From assembly GCA_016278415.1 (NCBI GenBank), contig JADQBV010000450.1, positions 1 through 9,928 of the forward strand: a stretch of DNA of 9,928 nucleotides, read 5' to 3'. The notes beneath the pieces are model-generated. The model searched no databases and had not been told where the DNA came from. It saw nothing but the letters and a program-made list of their open reading frames with translations. Made by a program: the position numbers and the translations under genes. Within the stretch, counting starts at the first letter, position 1. Each line of letters starts with the position of its first letter. The stretch is from Halanaerobiales bacterium (lineage in GTDB: Bacteria; Bacillota_F; Halanaerobiia; Halanaerobiales; DTU029). Below, piece by piece: positions 1 to 6,793 of the stretch.

Positions 1-82
1 GCTGCATAAAAAACTGTGCTACAAAAATAGATAGTACAATTAATATTACATAAAAGCCTAAATTCTTTACAAAATTATTCAA
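1..82 (-). CDS. ftsH: FtsH, ATP-dependent zinc metalloprotease (N-terminal fragment, cut by window edge)
   Basis: Only the first 27 codons are in the window. They translate as MNNFVKNLGFYV, then a hydrophobic run of about 15 residues ending near residue 26. This is the short cytoplasmic tail plus first membrane segment typical of FtsH, the hexameric membrane AAA protease that degrades misfolded membrane proteins and some regulators. The start is TTG (82-80): a TGA stop lies directly upstream in frame, and a strong GGGGAGG site sits 9 nt before the TTG. No ATG or GTG follows in frame before the membrane segment. The AAA and protease domains lie outside, so the call rests on this N-terminus plus the well-known tilS-hpt-ftsH gene order in Firmicutes. 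A separate promoter lies just upstream. Confidence 0.8.
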   Translation of the reverse strand, partial: MNNFVKNLGFYVILIVLSIFVAQFFMQ

Positions 83-143
83 TCAATCGAACCTCCCCTC
101 AATAAGGAAACAATTTTAATTTTTTTCAATTATACAATTTATA

Positions 144-172
144 ATTATACCATAATTATATATCTTTGACAA
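144..172 (-). promoter_or_regulatory. Sigma-A-type promoter for ftsH, extended -10
   Basis: On the minus strand TTGTCA (172-167) is followed by a 17-nt spacer and TATAAT (149-144). A TGG directly before the -10 gives an extended -10 element. Only one base differs from the TTGACA/TATAAT consensus. The -35 begins just past the hpt stop codon, about 60 nt before the ftsH ribosome binding site, so ftsH can be transcribed independently of tilS-hpt. No transcript evidence is available from sequence alone. Confidence 0.7.
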
Positions 173-177
173 TGGAA

Positions 178-738
178 TTACGAATATAACTCCTTTTTCA
201 ATACACCAATATAGGGTAGATTCCTATATTTCTCAGCGAAATCAAGACCATACCCTACTACAAATTTGTCCGGAATCTCAAAACCATTAAAGTCTGCTTC
301 CATTTGTTTAACTACCCTGCGATCAGGTTTATCAAGCAAAGTTACCACCTTAATACTGGCAGGGTCACGTGTTTCCAGCATATCAATTACATGTTTTAAA
401 GTTTTTCCTGTATCCATAATATCCTCAACTAATAAAACATGTCTATTTTCAATATTTTCCTCTAAGTCCTTTATTATTCTTACAACACCGGAACTAGTAG
501 TTCCTTCACCATAACTTGATACATCCATAAAATCAGCAATGACAGGCAAGTTAATATGGCGTGCCAGATCAGCCATAAAAATAAAAGCCCCACGTAATAT
601 ACAAACCATAATGACTTCCTCATCTTGTGAATATGACTCTGTTATATCAACAGCTAGTTCTTTTATTCTTTCCTCTATCTCTTCTTCACTGATAATAACT
701 TCTAATATATCGTTAGCAAAAACGCTATCTTCATTCAT
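178..738 (-). CDS. hpt: Hypoxanthine(-guanine) phosphoribosyltransferase
   Basis: This cytoplasmic purine-salvage enzyme joins hypoxanthine or guanine to PRPP, giving IMP or GMP. The 186-residue protein has the family's usual length and motifs: the LRG pyrophosphate loop (48-50), the flexible-loop SSYGEGT (74-80), the PRPP-binding VLLVEDIMDTGKT (101-113), and the base-recognition stretch KFVVGYGLDFAEKYRNLPY (158-176). The ATG start is set by a GGAGGGG site 7 nt upstream, which lies inside the last codons of tilS. Only 2 nt separate the tilS stop from this start, so translational coupling is likely. Guanine versus hypoxanthine preference cannot be read from sequence. The gene may be needed for growth alongside tilS, as in Bacillus, but that is inference. 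Confidence 0.97.
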   Translation of the reverse strand: MNEDSVFANDILEVIISEEEIEERIKELAVDITESYSQDEEVIMVCILRGAFIFMADLARHINLPVIADFMDVSSYGEGTTSSGVVRIIKDLEENIENRHVLLVEDIMDTGKTLKHVIDMLETRDPASIKVVTLLDKPDRRVVKQMEADFNGFEIPDKFVVGYGLDFAEKYRNLPYIGVLKKELYS

Positions 739-740
739 AT

Positions 741-2153
741 TTAATCCCCTCCAGCAAAAATTATACCTATTTTCAGTAATTTTTTTGTTGCATTATCTAC
801 TTTAAATCTATTATCAGCCCGATAACCTGCTATCCATATAATCTTCCCGGAATTATCCACAACTAAGGGAATTTCATCCCTCTTTAAAACAGATATTTTT
901 TCATCAATAAAAAAATCCTTTACCTTTTTAGTACCAGTCATACCAAATGGGATAAGATAATCACCATCCTGACGATTTCTTACTGTCAACGGAAATTTTA
1001 TTTTATCAAAATCACATATACACTTACTTTTATCCATTGCTATTTCACACCACTGATTATCCATATCTATAATCTCAGTTTTAAGTATATAATTATTATT
1101 CCTAACTTGCCCTGGTACTGGTAATTCATATGAAAAATTATTTTCACTTTTATAAACAATATTCTTTTCGAATATCAAAAAATCATATGAGGTTCTTACT
1201 CTATTATCATCTTTTAACTGTATAGTCTTGCCCGTTTCTCCCGATTTAATAAGCCCTTCCACTGCTTGATAATGGACTGAATACAGGTCTGTAACATCAC
1301 CTTGAAGCTCACTAACAGCATTCTTAATAATTCGTCTGCGTATAGGATATTCTTCACCCTGTACTTTAGATAATGATAAAACAATAGACTTTTGATCTCT
1401 TTTAACTACACTATCCTGAAAAGAAGCCTCTGAATACCTTTGCAAAAATTCCTCTTCTTCACGAATATTCTTGGACATTCTATATATTACGTCTTTAACC
1501 CCAGGATTTATTTCTTTTTCAATTTGAGGTAAAATCAAATTCCGTATTTTATTCCTTGTGTAAACTGTCTCTTTATTACTAGGATCTATCCGCGGTTCCA
1601 AATTATTTTCTTTACAATAATACTCAATATCTACTCTAGAGAGTGCTAGTAATGGGTGTATAATGCTTAGTCCATAATTATTACTACTAGGCTCTATTCC
1701 TGTTAATCCCTTTAGCCCTGTTCCTCTTATTAAATTTAAGAAAACTGTCTCCACAAGGTCATCTTTATTATGAGCCATAGCAATCTTTTTTATATCTAAT
1801 TTTTTTGCTAATTTAGATAAAAGCCTAAATCGTGTCTCACGGGCTCCTTCCTCAGGAGAAAGATTCTCTTCCTTAATAAGTCTAGGTACATCAAATTTTT
1901 CAATAACTACATGTAAATCATATTCCTTAGCTTTAGTCTTTACAAACAATGCCTCCTTGTCAGCTTCTTTGCGAAACATATGATTTAGATGAAAGATTAC
2001 GATATTCAGAGCATATTTTTTTTTTAGACAGGCAAAAAGATCCAGCATAGTCATTGAATCTGGACCACCCGAAACCCCTAAAATTATAGAATCTCCTTTA
2101 GCTATTAACTTTTCGTTAATTATGTAATCTTCAAACTGATTTAACAAATTCAA
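741..2153 (-). CDS. tilS: tRNA(Ile)-lysidine synthetase
   Basis: TilS attaches lysine to the wobble cytidine of the CAU-anticodon tRNA-Ile, changing its decoding from AUG to AUA and its charging from Met to Ile. The 470-residue protein has the N-type ATP-pyrophosphatase P-loop SGGPDS (28-33), the family stretch AHNKDDLVET (127-136) with following LIRGTGLKGL (141-150), a middle TilS domain, and the C-terminal domain with RNRQDGDYLIPFGM (392-405) and KKVKDFFID (409-417), typical of the long form. The start is TTG (2153-2151), preceded by AGAAGGGG about 9 nt away; no ATG lies before the P-loop. hpt follows directly. A 24-bp direct repeat lies in the 153-nt gap to spoIIE and may carry the promoter. 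Confidence 0.97.
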   Translation of the reverse strand: MNLLNQFEDYIINEKLIAKGDSIILGVSGGPDSMTMLDLFACLKKKYALNIVIFHLNHMFRKEADKEALFVKTKAKEYDLHVVIEKFDVPRLIKEENLSPEEGARETRFRLLSKLAKKLDIKKIAMAHNKDDLVETVFLNLIRGTGLKGLTGIEPSSNNYGLSIIHPLLALSRVDIEYYCKENNLEPRIDPSNKETVYTRNKIRNLILPQIEKEINPGVKDVIYRMSKNIREEEEFLQRYSEASFQDSVVKRDQKSIVLSLSKVQGEEYPIRRRIIKNAVSELQGDVTDLYSVHYQAVEGLIKSGETGKTIQLKDDNRVRTSYDFLIFEKNIVYKSENNFSYELPVPGQVRNNNYILKTEIIDMDNQWCEIAMDKSKCICDFDKIKFPLTVRNRQDGDYLIPFGMTGTKKVKDFFIDEKISVLKRDEIPLVVDNSGKIIWIAGYRADNRFKVDNATKKLLKIGIIFAGGD

Positions 2154-2207
2154 ACTGGTATTCCCCTTCTAAAATATCCTGTTTTACTAAAACCCTGACT
2201 TGTTCTC

Positions 2208-2231
2208 CACTAAAATTATACTAGTAAACTT
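2208..2231. repeat. 24-bp direct repeat, copy 1 (proximal to tilS)
   Basis: This is identical to 2273-2296 over exactly 24 bp; the flanking bases differ on both sides. The core TTATACTAGT (2216-2225) recurs at 2231-2240 and 2281-2290, so the region has three cores. The middle one extends to a 12-bp perfect palindrome at 2232-2243. Read on the minus strand, the direction of tilS, each long copy contains TATAAT (here 2220-2215) followed by TTTAG, so the repeats may be duplicated -10 regions or operator sites. No good -35 lies 17 nt upstream. Confidence 0.9.
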
Positions 2232-2272
2232 TATACTAGTATATCCGCGAAGATAAAAATAAATATTTGATA

Positions 2273-2296
2273 CACTAAAATTATACTAGTAAACTT
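2273..2296. repeat. 24-bp direct repeat, copy 2 (proximal to spoIIE end)
   Basis: This is the second perfect copy, 65 nt from the first measured start to start. It lies just after the spoIIE stop codon at 2307-2309. Its minus-strand TATAAT is at 2285-2280. The segment between the two copies includes a small GC cluster, CCGCG, in otherwise AT-rich sequence. No spoIIE terminator hairpin is visible in this gap. Confidence 0.9.
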
Positions 2297-2306
2297 CATA
2301 TCTAAC

Positions 2307-4721
2307 TTATGCTCTTTCACCTATATTAGTTCTAGGCAGACCCTTAAATTTCCTTCTTTTTTTTGAAATTTCTTCAATTTTTATAACTACTATTGTCATG
2401 TCATCGCTAATTTCTCCCTTAAAATCTAATACTACATCCAATATATAATCTAACATATCCTCCGTCTTATCAAAAGATGAATTCTGTAATATCTGCCTAA
2501 TCCATTCTTCTTTATCTTCTATATCATCACGTATATCTAACATTCCATCAGTATTCATAATTACAAAATCATCTGTTTTTAAATCCATCTCACTTGTATA
2601 TACCTCAATCTTATCAAGTATCCCGGCCGGTAATGACGCGGAATCAACTTTTATAAGATCCCAATCTCTTTTCACATAACTGGCAACTGCACCAATTTTA
2701 CTAAAAGTCATCTTTGCAGTAAAAGTATCAAAAATACAAATGTCCAGAGTTGTAAAGCTTTCATCCTGATTCCTAAGATATAGGGCCGAATTTATAGTCT
2801 TGATAGCCAACTTTTGATCGAAACCTGCGTCTATTATACTTTCCAACAGATTTATTGCAGCCCTACTCTCTGCAGCAGCCTTTTCACCAATTCCCATTCC
2901 ATCTGATATTACAAAGAGGTCTTTCCCATCCTTTAAACCCTTATAAAGAAAACTATCCCCAGAAATATCCCCTGAACAGGCCTTCTGTACTTTTGACATT
3001 GAGACTTTATATTGACCAATTGGTCCATATACCACCTGGCAAGGGCGATCTTTAATTTTACTTCCACATATTTTATCAATAATTCTATAATTACATTCAT
3101 ATTCTGAATTTATCAGATCAAGAAGTTGACCCTGGCAAGGATTATTACCACTACAATGTTCCATTTCAACAGTAAAATAATTTGTATTTGTCTTAACATT
3201 TGAATGCCGTTCTATATTGTATAAATCAATATCACTTTCACTAGCCTTTTGTTTTATATCTTCCATTATTGTATCATTTGTTACAGTTAAAGAAGATTCT
3301 TCGGAGAACTGATCAATTATTTCTCCAATGCCTGCCAACTGCTCTGATACAATTTCCTGTTTATCTTTTAATCGATTTCTCCAGAAATCATTTATCTGAT
3401 GAATTTCAAAACTCACCTTGACAGATGCAGTCAGCTGTCTAATGTAGGGACATCTCTTCTCAAATATATTATTTATATTATCAATATTTAAATACCCTTT
3501 TTCTCTACCTGCTTTTAATAATAAGTATATTCTTTTATATGTATCGTCTTTATCCTGATGCCAGCAAATATTATTTCTCTTGCATTTTCCACAAACCTTA
3601 CTCCTGAAAATAAAAGAAAAATCATCGATGGACCTATGGGCACTTTCTGGTGGTAAGGTTTCTTTAAAAGTAACACTCAATTCACTAAACACCTGTGATA
3701 TCTCACTCATATGTTGTTTCAGACCATTATTATCCCCTTTAATATTATTATTATCACTTGCCTCTTCGCTTAATAGGAAACTAGAATACAGATAGAGCCA
3801 ATATTTTAGAGGTATTATCAAAAAAAGAACTAAAGCAATTCCTAGTTCCATTGCAGTATTACTTAAATTGTAAATAGTCGGTGATAAGCCTGAATATAAT
3901 AATATGCTTATGCTAACACCTATAATAGTCCACAATTTGTTCTTTTTTCTAAATATAGAACAGGAAAAGGATAAAATTATATAGCTAAAAATATTTATCA
4001 TTGGTATTACTCCGGCATTGATAAGTACCAACCCATATAGAACAGCTGCCATAATTGAATAATTAAACCCTAATGTATTAGCAAGACTGATTAAGAACAC
4101 ATAAACAAGAATATTAATTATTTGATATGGTACTAGACTTATATTTGATAATCCAATTAGAAAACCGGAAGAGAAAATAAAGATAGCAAGTAGCGATAAT
4201 TTAGTAAGATTATATTGCCTATCTAATAACTGTCTTACTCCTCTAAGACCTACATAACTTATTATATATATTAATAACGTTTCCCCAATCGTAATAAAAT
4301 AATGAATAAATAGTAGATCATTATAATAATTTTTTACAAATGCAAATATCATATATATACATACATTAATTAATGCAATATCAACTTGACCAATCTTCTT
4401 TTTTAATTGCGGATAAACTGCAAAACCTATTATTGCAGCTGCAAAATAAATTATGTTCGAGATGTCTCCAGACTGTATCAAACCAAAAGAAACCATAAGT
4501 GCAGATATAAAATATACTTTAAAAGTCCTCTCTGTGATGATTGTTAGAAAAATTAGAGATAGAGAAAAAAAACCTGCAATTTGAGCTTGTCCCATAAAAA
4601 AACCCAACAAAATAATTAAAATAGATTCATATCTTACTGAAAATATACTTTCCTTTAAATTCCTTCCTATCTTCTTTGAATCTTGTCTATGACCTAATTC
4701 TAAAAATGTACTCTGTGACAT
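2307..4721 (-). CDS. spoIIE: Stage II sporulation protein E, PP2C-type serine phosphatase
   Basis: SpoIIE is a polar-septum membrane phosphatase that dephosphorylates SpoIIAA and so releases sigma-F in the forespore; it also interacts with FtsZ during asymmetric division. The 804-residue protein is near the usual length. Residues about 33-318 form roughly ten hydrophobic membrane segments. A cytoplasmic linker (about 320-580) carries a cysteine cluster (C377, C380, C386 followed by W, C424). The C-terminal PP2C domain runs from about 580 to 782, with SGDSF (587-591), ISDGMGIG (605-612, metal ligand D607), NTDGM (723-727, D725) and SDDMTIVV (772-779). The key acidic residues are present, so it should be active. 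The ATG start has GAGGAGGAG about 8 nt upstream. A 210-nt gap with its own promoter separates it from the upstream ppx-like gene. Confidence 0.97.
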   Translation of the reverse strand: MSQSTFLELGHRQDSKKIGRNLKESIFSVRYESILIILLGFFMGQAQIAGFFSLSLIFLTIITERTFKVYFISALMVSFGLIQSGDISNIIYFAAAIIGFAVYPQLKKKIGQVDIALINVCIYMIFAFVKNYYNDLLFIHYFITIGETLLIYIISYVGLRGVRQLLDRQYNLTKLSLLAIFIFSSGFLIGLSNISLVPYQIINILVYVFLISLANTLGFNYSIMAAVLYGLVLINAGVIPMINIFSYIILSFSCSIFRKKNKLWTIIGVSISILLYSGLSPTIYNLSNTAMELGIALVLFLIIPLKYWLYLYSSFLLSEEASDNNNIKGDNNGLKQHMSEISQVFSELSVTFKETLPPESAHRSIDDFSFIFRSKVCGKCKRNNICWHQDKDDTYKRIYLLLKAGREKGYLNIDNINNIFEKRCPYIRQLTASVKVSFEIHQINDFWRNRLKDKQEIVSEQLAGIGEIIDQFSEESSLTVTNDTIMEDIKQKASESDIDLYNIERHSNVKTNTNYFTVEMEHCSGNNPCQGQLLDLINSEYECNYRIIDKICGSKIKDRPCQVVYGPIGQYKVSMSKVQKACSGDISGDSFLYKGLKDGKDLFVISDGMGIGEKAAAESRAAINLLESIIDAGFDQKLAIKTINSALYLRNQDESFTTLDICIFDTFTAKMTFSKIGAVASYVKRDWDLIKVDSASLPAGILDKIEVYTSEMDLKTDDFVIMNTDGMLDIRDDIEDKEEWIRQILQNSSFDKTEDMLDYILDVVLDFKGEISDDMTIVVIKIEEISKKRRKFKGLPRTNIGERA

Positions 4722-4801
4722 AATTCCGTCTCCTCCTCATATAAAATCACTTTTACTGATATAAGTACTAATAATATGCTGGTATAGCAGAACATACACA
4801 T

Positions 4802-4834
4802 ATTATAACTTATTACAGTTAATATATCTGTCGA
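4802..4834 (-). promoter_or_regulatory. Candidate Spo0A-activated sigma-A promoter of spoIIE
   Basis: On the minus strand TCGACA (4834-4829), one base from TTGACA, is followed by a 21-nt spacer and a perfect TATAAT (4807-4802). A 21-bp spacer is too long for normal sigma-A use, but it is the known layout of Spo0A~P-activated promoters such as Bacillus spoIIE and spoIIG. A near-match to the Spo0A box overlaps the -35, as in those promoters. The start site would fall near 4795, about 75 nt before the coding start. Confidence 0.6.
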
Positions 4835-4835
4835 T
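4829..4835 (+). promoter_or_regulatory. Putative Spo0A box overlapping the spoIIE -35
   Basis: TGTCGAT on the plus strand matches the Spo0A box TGTCGAA (TGNCGAA) at six of seven positions and covers the -35 hexamer of the spoIIE promoter. A single 7-bp near-match is weak alone; the position and the 21-nt spacer give it weight. I saw no second clear box upstream. Confidence 0.5.
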
Positions 4836-4931
4836 TAATAGTGAGGAGACTTCCAAAATTTCTGCTAAAAGAAGTCATAATCTATCACAATAAATAAAAA
4901 TTACTAATTTTGTAACATTTTTACTTCTTTA

Positions 4932-5834
4932 TCACATCCCCATCTCTTTAATAGAACCATATAAAAGGTCATGTTCACTTACAAGTATCTCTTTAATATT
5001 TAATATATCCATAATTACATATAATATTTGAATACCGGCAATAATGATGTCAGCCCTTCCCGCTTGTAATCCATTCACTTTTTTTCTCTGTTCTAGGGTT
5101 TTATTGCTAAGTGAATCACGAATTGTTTTTACAGTTTCAATTTCAAGAATATAATGCTGGATTTTATTAAGGTCATATACAGTCATTCCTTGATCAATTG
5201 CTGCTATTGTCGTAATAGTTCCTCCAAGTCCAATAGCTTTCTCGATATTAGAAATTTTACACCCAATTTCCTTATTGATCAATTCTTTTACATCTGATTC
5301 AATGGCTGATAATTCGCCCTGTGTTACTGTTTTTTGATTATCACTTATCAATCTCTCAGTCATACGTACTGAGCCCATATCCAAACTTTCATAATTAACC
5401 CTGTCATTATCTAGCCAAATAAATTCAGTACTTCCTCCACCTATATCAATAATAAGGTTATTACTATTAGTATAAGCAACACCTATGTAATTCAAACGGG
5501 CTTCCTCTTCACCAGATATTATATCTAAATTATATCCTGTTTCTTTTTTAACAGCATCAAGTAGTTTATAGGCATTATTTACGTCTCTCAGTGCACTTGT
5601 ACCGTTTATTTTTATCTTTTCAACTTTTAATCTTCTCATTTCCTTTACAAAGGATGAAATAGCAAATAATGCTCTATTAATGGCCTGCTCAGTTAACTCT
5701 TTATTTTTATCAACACCCTCTCCTAGACGAGTAATTTCCAAGTTTCTTTTTATTTCTTTAATTTCCCCATCTTTATAATCAACTACTATCATCCTGCAAG
5801 AATTTGTCCCTACATCTATCGCTCCTAATCTCAT
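4932..5834 (-). CDS. Ppx/GppA family exopolyphosphatase / pppGpp phosphatase (short form)
   Basis: This cytoplasmic ASKHA-fold phosphohydrolase acts on polyphosphate ends and/or the gamma phosphate of pppGpp; the sequence does not decide which. The 300-residue protein has only the two-lobed catalytic core: phosphate-1 loop DVGTNSCR (7-14), SGEEEAR (107-113) holding the catalytic glutamate, phosphate-2 loop DIGGGSTE (130-137), and the GLGGT adenosine-type loop (202-206). It lacks the C-terminal HD-like extension of the long enterobacterial Ppx. ATG at 5834 is preferred because AAGGAG lies 7 nt upstream; a TTG one codon earlier (5837) would leave only 4 nt. It lies 44 nt downstream of the DUF501 gene, so the two are probably cotranscribed, a pairing also known in Actinobacteria (Mycobacterium Rv1025-Rv1026). 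Confidence 0.93.
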   Translation of the reverse strand: MRLGAIDVGTNSCRMIVVDYKDGEIKEIKRNLEITRLGEGVDKNKELTEQAINRALFAISSFVKEMRRLKVEKIKINGTSALRDVNNAYKLLDAVKKETGYNLDIISGEEEARLNYIGVAYTNSNNLIIDIGGGSTEFIWLDNDRVNYESLDMGSVRMTERLISDNQKTVTQGELSAIESDVKELINKEIGCKISNIEKAIGLGGTITTIAAIDQGMTVYDLNKIQHYILEIETVKTIRDSLSNKTLEQRKKVNGLQAGRADIIIAGIQILYVIMDILNIKEILVSEHDLLYGSIKEMGM

Positions 5835-5878
5835 CAAACCACTCCTTTTCTTTATGATTAATTACCTATAATTCACTT

Positions 5879-6424
5879 TCAAACTTCTCTTATATTTTCC
5901 TTATCACATATATGACAATCTTCCGGCCAATCAGTAAGCTCCCAAACTCTTTCGCCTAATATATTATCCTTGCTTACCAGAAAATCAGCCAGATGAGTAT
6001 GTAGACATTTTACCCCATCTTTCTCCATAATTCCACCTACACCTGATTCTACTAACACCTCATACATTCCTATTGACTTATTTTTTATTTGATTGCGCTC
6101 CTCTTCAGATAGTAACTGCATCCTTTTGGAGGCATATCGCTTATGTGTATTCATTAACCTCTCTCTAAATTCTTTATTATCTGTCACTCTAGAGGATAAT
6201 TCTTTAATAAGACCTTCATTTTCCAGCATAGAAACTTCTTTAACTAAATAAGGACAACTTAACCAGTAGATTGTTGGGAAAATACCGTTTTCTTCACTAT
6301 AAGGTAATGTTAACAATACTGCTGGTTTATTGAAAGGACAATAAAGCGCTACTCCTGATAAATTATCCGGATATCTTCCTAATTGATAGTTTACTATTTC
6401 AAATTCCTCTTTTGTAATATTAAT
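5879..6424 (-). CDS. DUF501 family protein, apparent ATT start
   Basis: The function is unknown. The reading frame ends in TGA at 5881-5879 and is open upstream to a TAG five codons before the proposed start. Family-like sequence begins almost at once: YQLGRYP (13-19), LYCPFNKPAV (27-36), IFPTIYWLSCP (48-58), KCLHTHLADFL (139-149) and a terminal WPEDCHICD (166-174). No in-frame ATG, GTG or TTG precedes these motifs; the first TTG (6316) falls at residue 37 and would remove the LGR and first Cys motifs. A GGTGG site ends 7 nt before ATT at 6424-6422, giving 181 residues, close to the family's usual size. Conserved Cys/His residues (C29, C57, C140, H142, H144, C170, C173) could bind metal; that is inference. 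Its neighbour is the Ppx/GppA gene. Confidence 0.85.
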   Translation of the reverse strand: MNITKEEFEIVNYQLGRYPDNLSGVALYCPFNKPAVLLTLPYSEENGIFPTIYWLSCPYLVKEVSMLENEGLIKELSSRVTDNKEFRERLMNTHKRYASKRMQLLSEEERNQIKNKSIGMYEVLVESGVGGIMEKDGVKCLHTHLADFLVSKDNILGERVWELTDWPEDCHICDKENIREV

Positions 6425-6431
6425 AATAGTT

Positions 6432-6439
6432 CCACCTTT
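6432..6439 (-). promoter_or_regulatory. Ribosome binding site that fixes the DUF501 start
   Basis: AAAGGTGG on the minus strand ends 7 nt before the second of two adjacent ATT codons (6424-6422) and 4 nt before the first (6427-6425). The next in-frame conventional start is more than 100 nt away and has no comparable site, so this site is the main argument for ATT initiation. Confidence 0.6.
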
Positions 6440-6697
6440 CTATATAAGAACTTTAACAATAATTTCGAGTACCCTTAAGAGATTATATATTATATTTTTC
6501 TTTATTTAATTATATATAAGTACTCTATAATATATTATAACATAGACAATATTTAAGGAAAACAAAAAACCTCCTTTGTGAACTTCTCGATAATTGAATT
6601 GCAGCATTAAAATCTTCCTAAAATCTACGATACTCCTTCAAAAAGTAAGATTTATTTATAGTAAAAAAGAACTGAATCAAGTATTTTTTACTCTAAT

Positions 6698-6727
6698 TTG
6701 GAAAATATCAATAATTTAATTTAGAAT
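6698..6727 (+). promoter_or_regulatory. Possible promoter of the EAL-HDOD gene
   Basis: TTGGAA (6698-6703), an 18-nt spacer and TAGAAT (6722-6727) resemble a sigma-A promoter. The start site would lie near 6734, about 60 nt before the coding start. Each hexamer departs from consensus and the background is AT-rich, so chance matches are common. Confidence 0.35.
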
Positions 6728-6793
6728 CGATAAATAAATACAGGAAATTTGAAATTTATGGCGTAATATATATTTATGAGGAGAGATGATTAT

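Larger units (their letters stand above)
6428..6793. other. AT-rich divergent intergenic region between DUF501 and EAL-HDOD genes
   Basis: About 366 bp without a credible gene. It holds a perfect 14-bp palindrome at 6526-6539 (TATAATATATTATA) giving a -10-like TATAAT on both strands, with only poor -35 partners (TTTTCC at 6562-6557 for the minus strand). GAGTAC (6467-6472) and GTACTC (6520-6525) form a wide inverted pair. A perfect Shine-Dalgarno AAAGGAGG on the minus strand (6577-6570) precedes a 19-codon TTG frame (6565-6506). The promoter of DUF501-ppx must lie here, but I cannot place it firmly. Confidence 0.6.

Noticed and set aside
2181..2193. GTTTT-AGT-AAAAC hairpin between spoIIE and tilS as a terminator
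   Set aside because: Five A-T-rich pairs without a U-run; it lies in the tilS leader and is unlikely to be stable.
2855..3795. Plus-strand open frames inside spoIIE
   Set aside because: They lie opposite a well-supported gene and have no ribosome sites or recognisable domains.
4848..4876. GACTTC...GAAGTC hairpin as terminator after the ppx-like gene
   Set aside because: Six-bp stem, 17-nt loop and no U-run; too weak to call.
5835..5837. TTG as start of the Ppx/GppA gene
   Set aside because: Only 4 nt from the AAGGAG site, whereas the adjacent ATG has a normal 7-nt spacing.
5879..6316. DUF501 protein starting at TTG 6316 (145 residues)
   Set aside because: It would drop the conserved LGR and first Cys motifs encoded just upstream in the same open frame, and no good ribosome site precedes this TTG.
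6776..6793. EAL-HDOD start at ATG 6776
   Set aside because: Only AT-rich sequence precedes it; the AGGAGAG site overlaps these codons and serves the ATG at 6794, where family members also begin.
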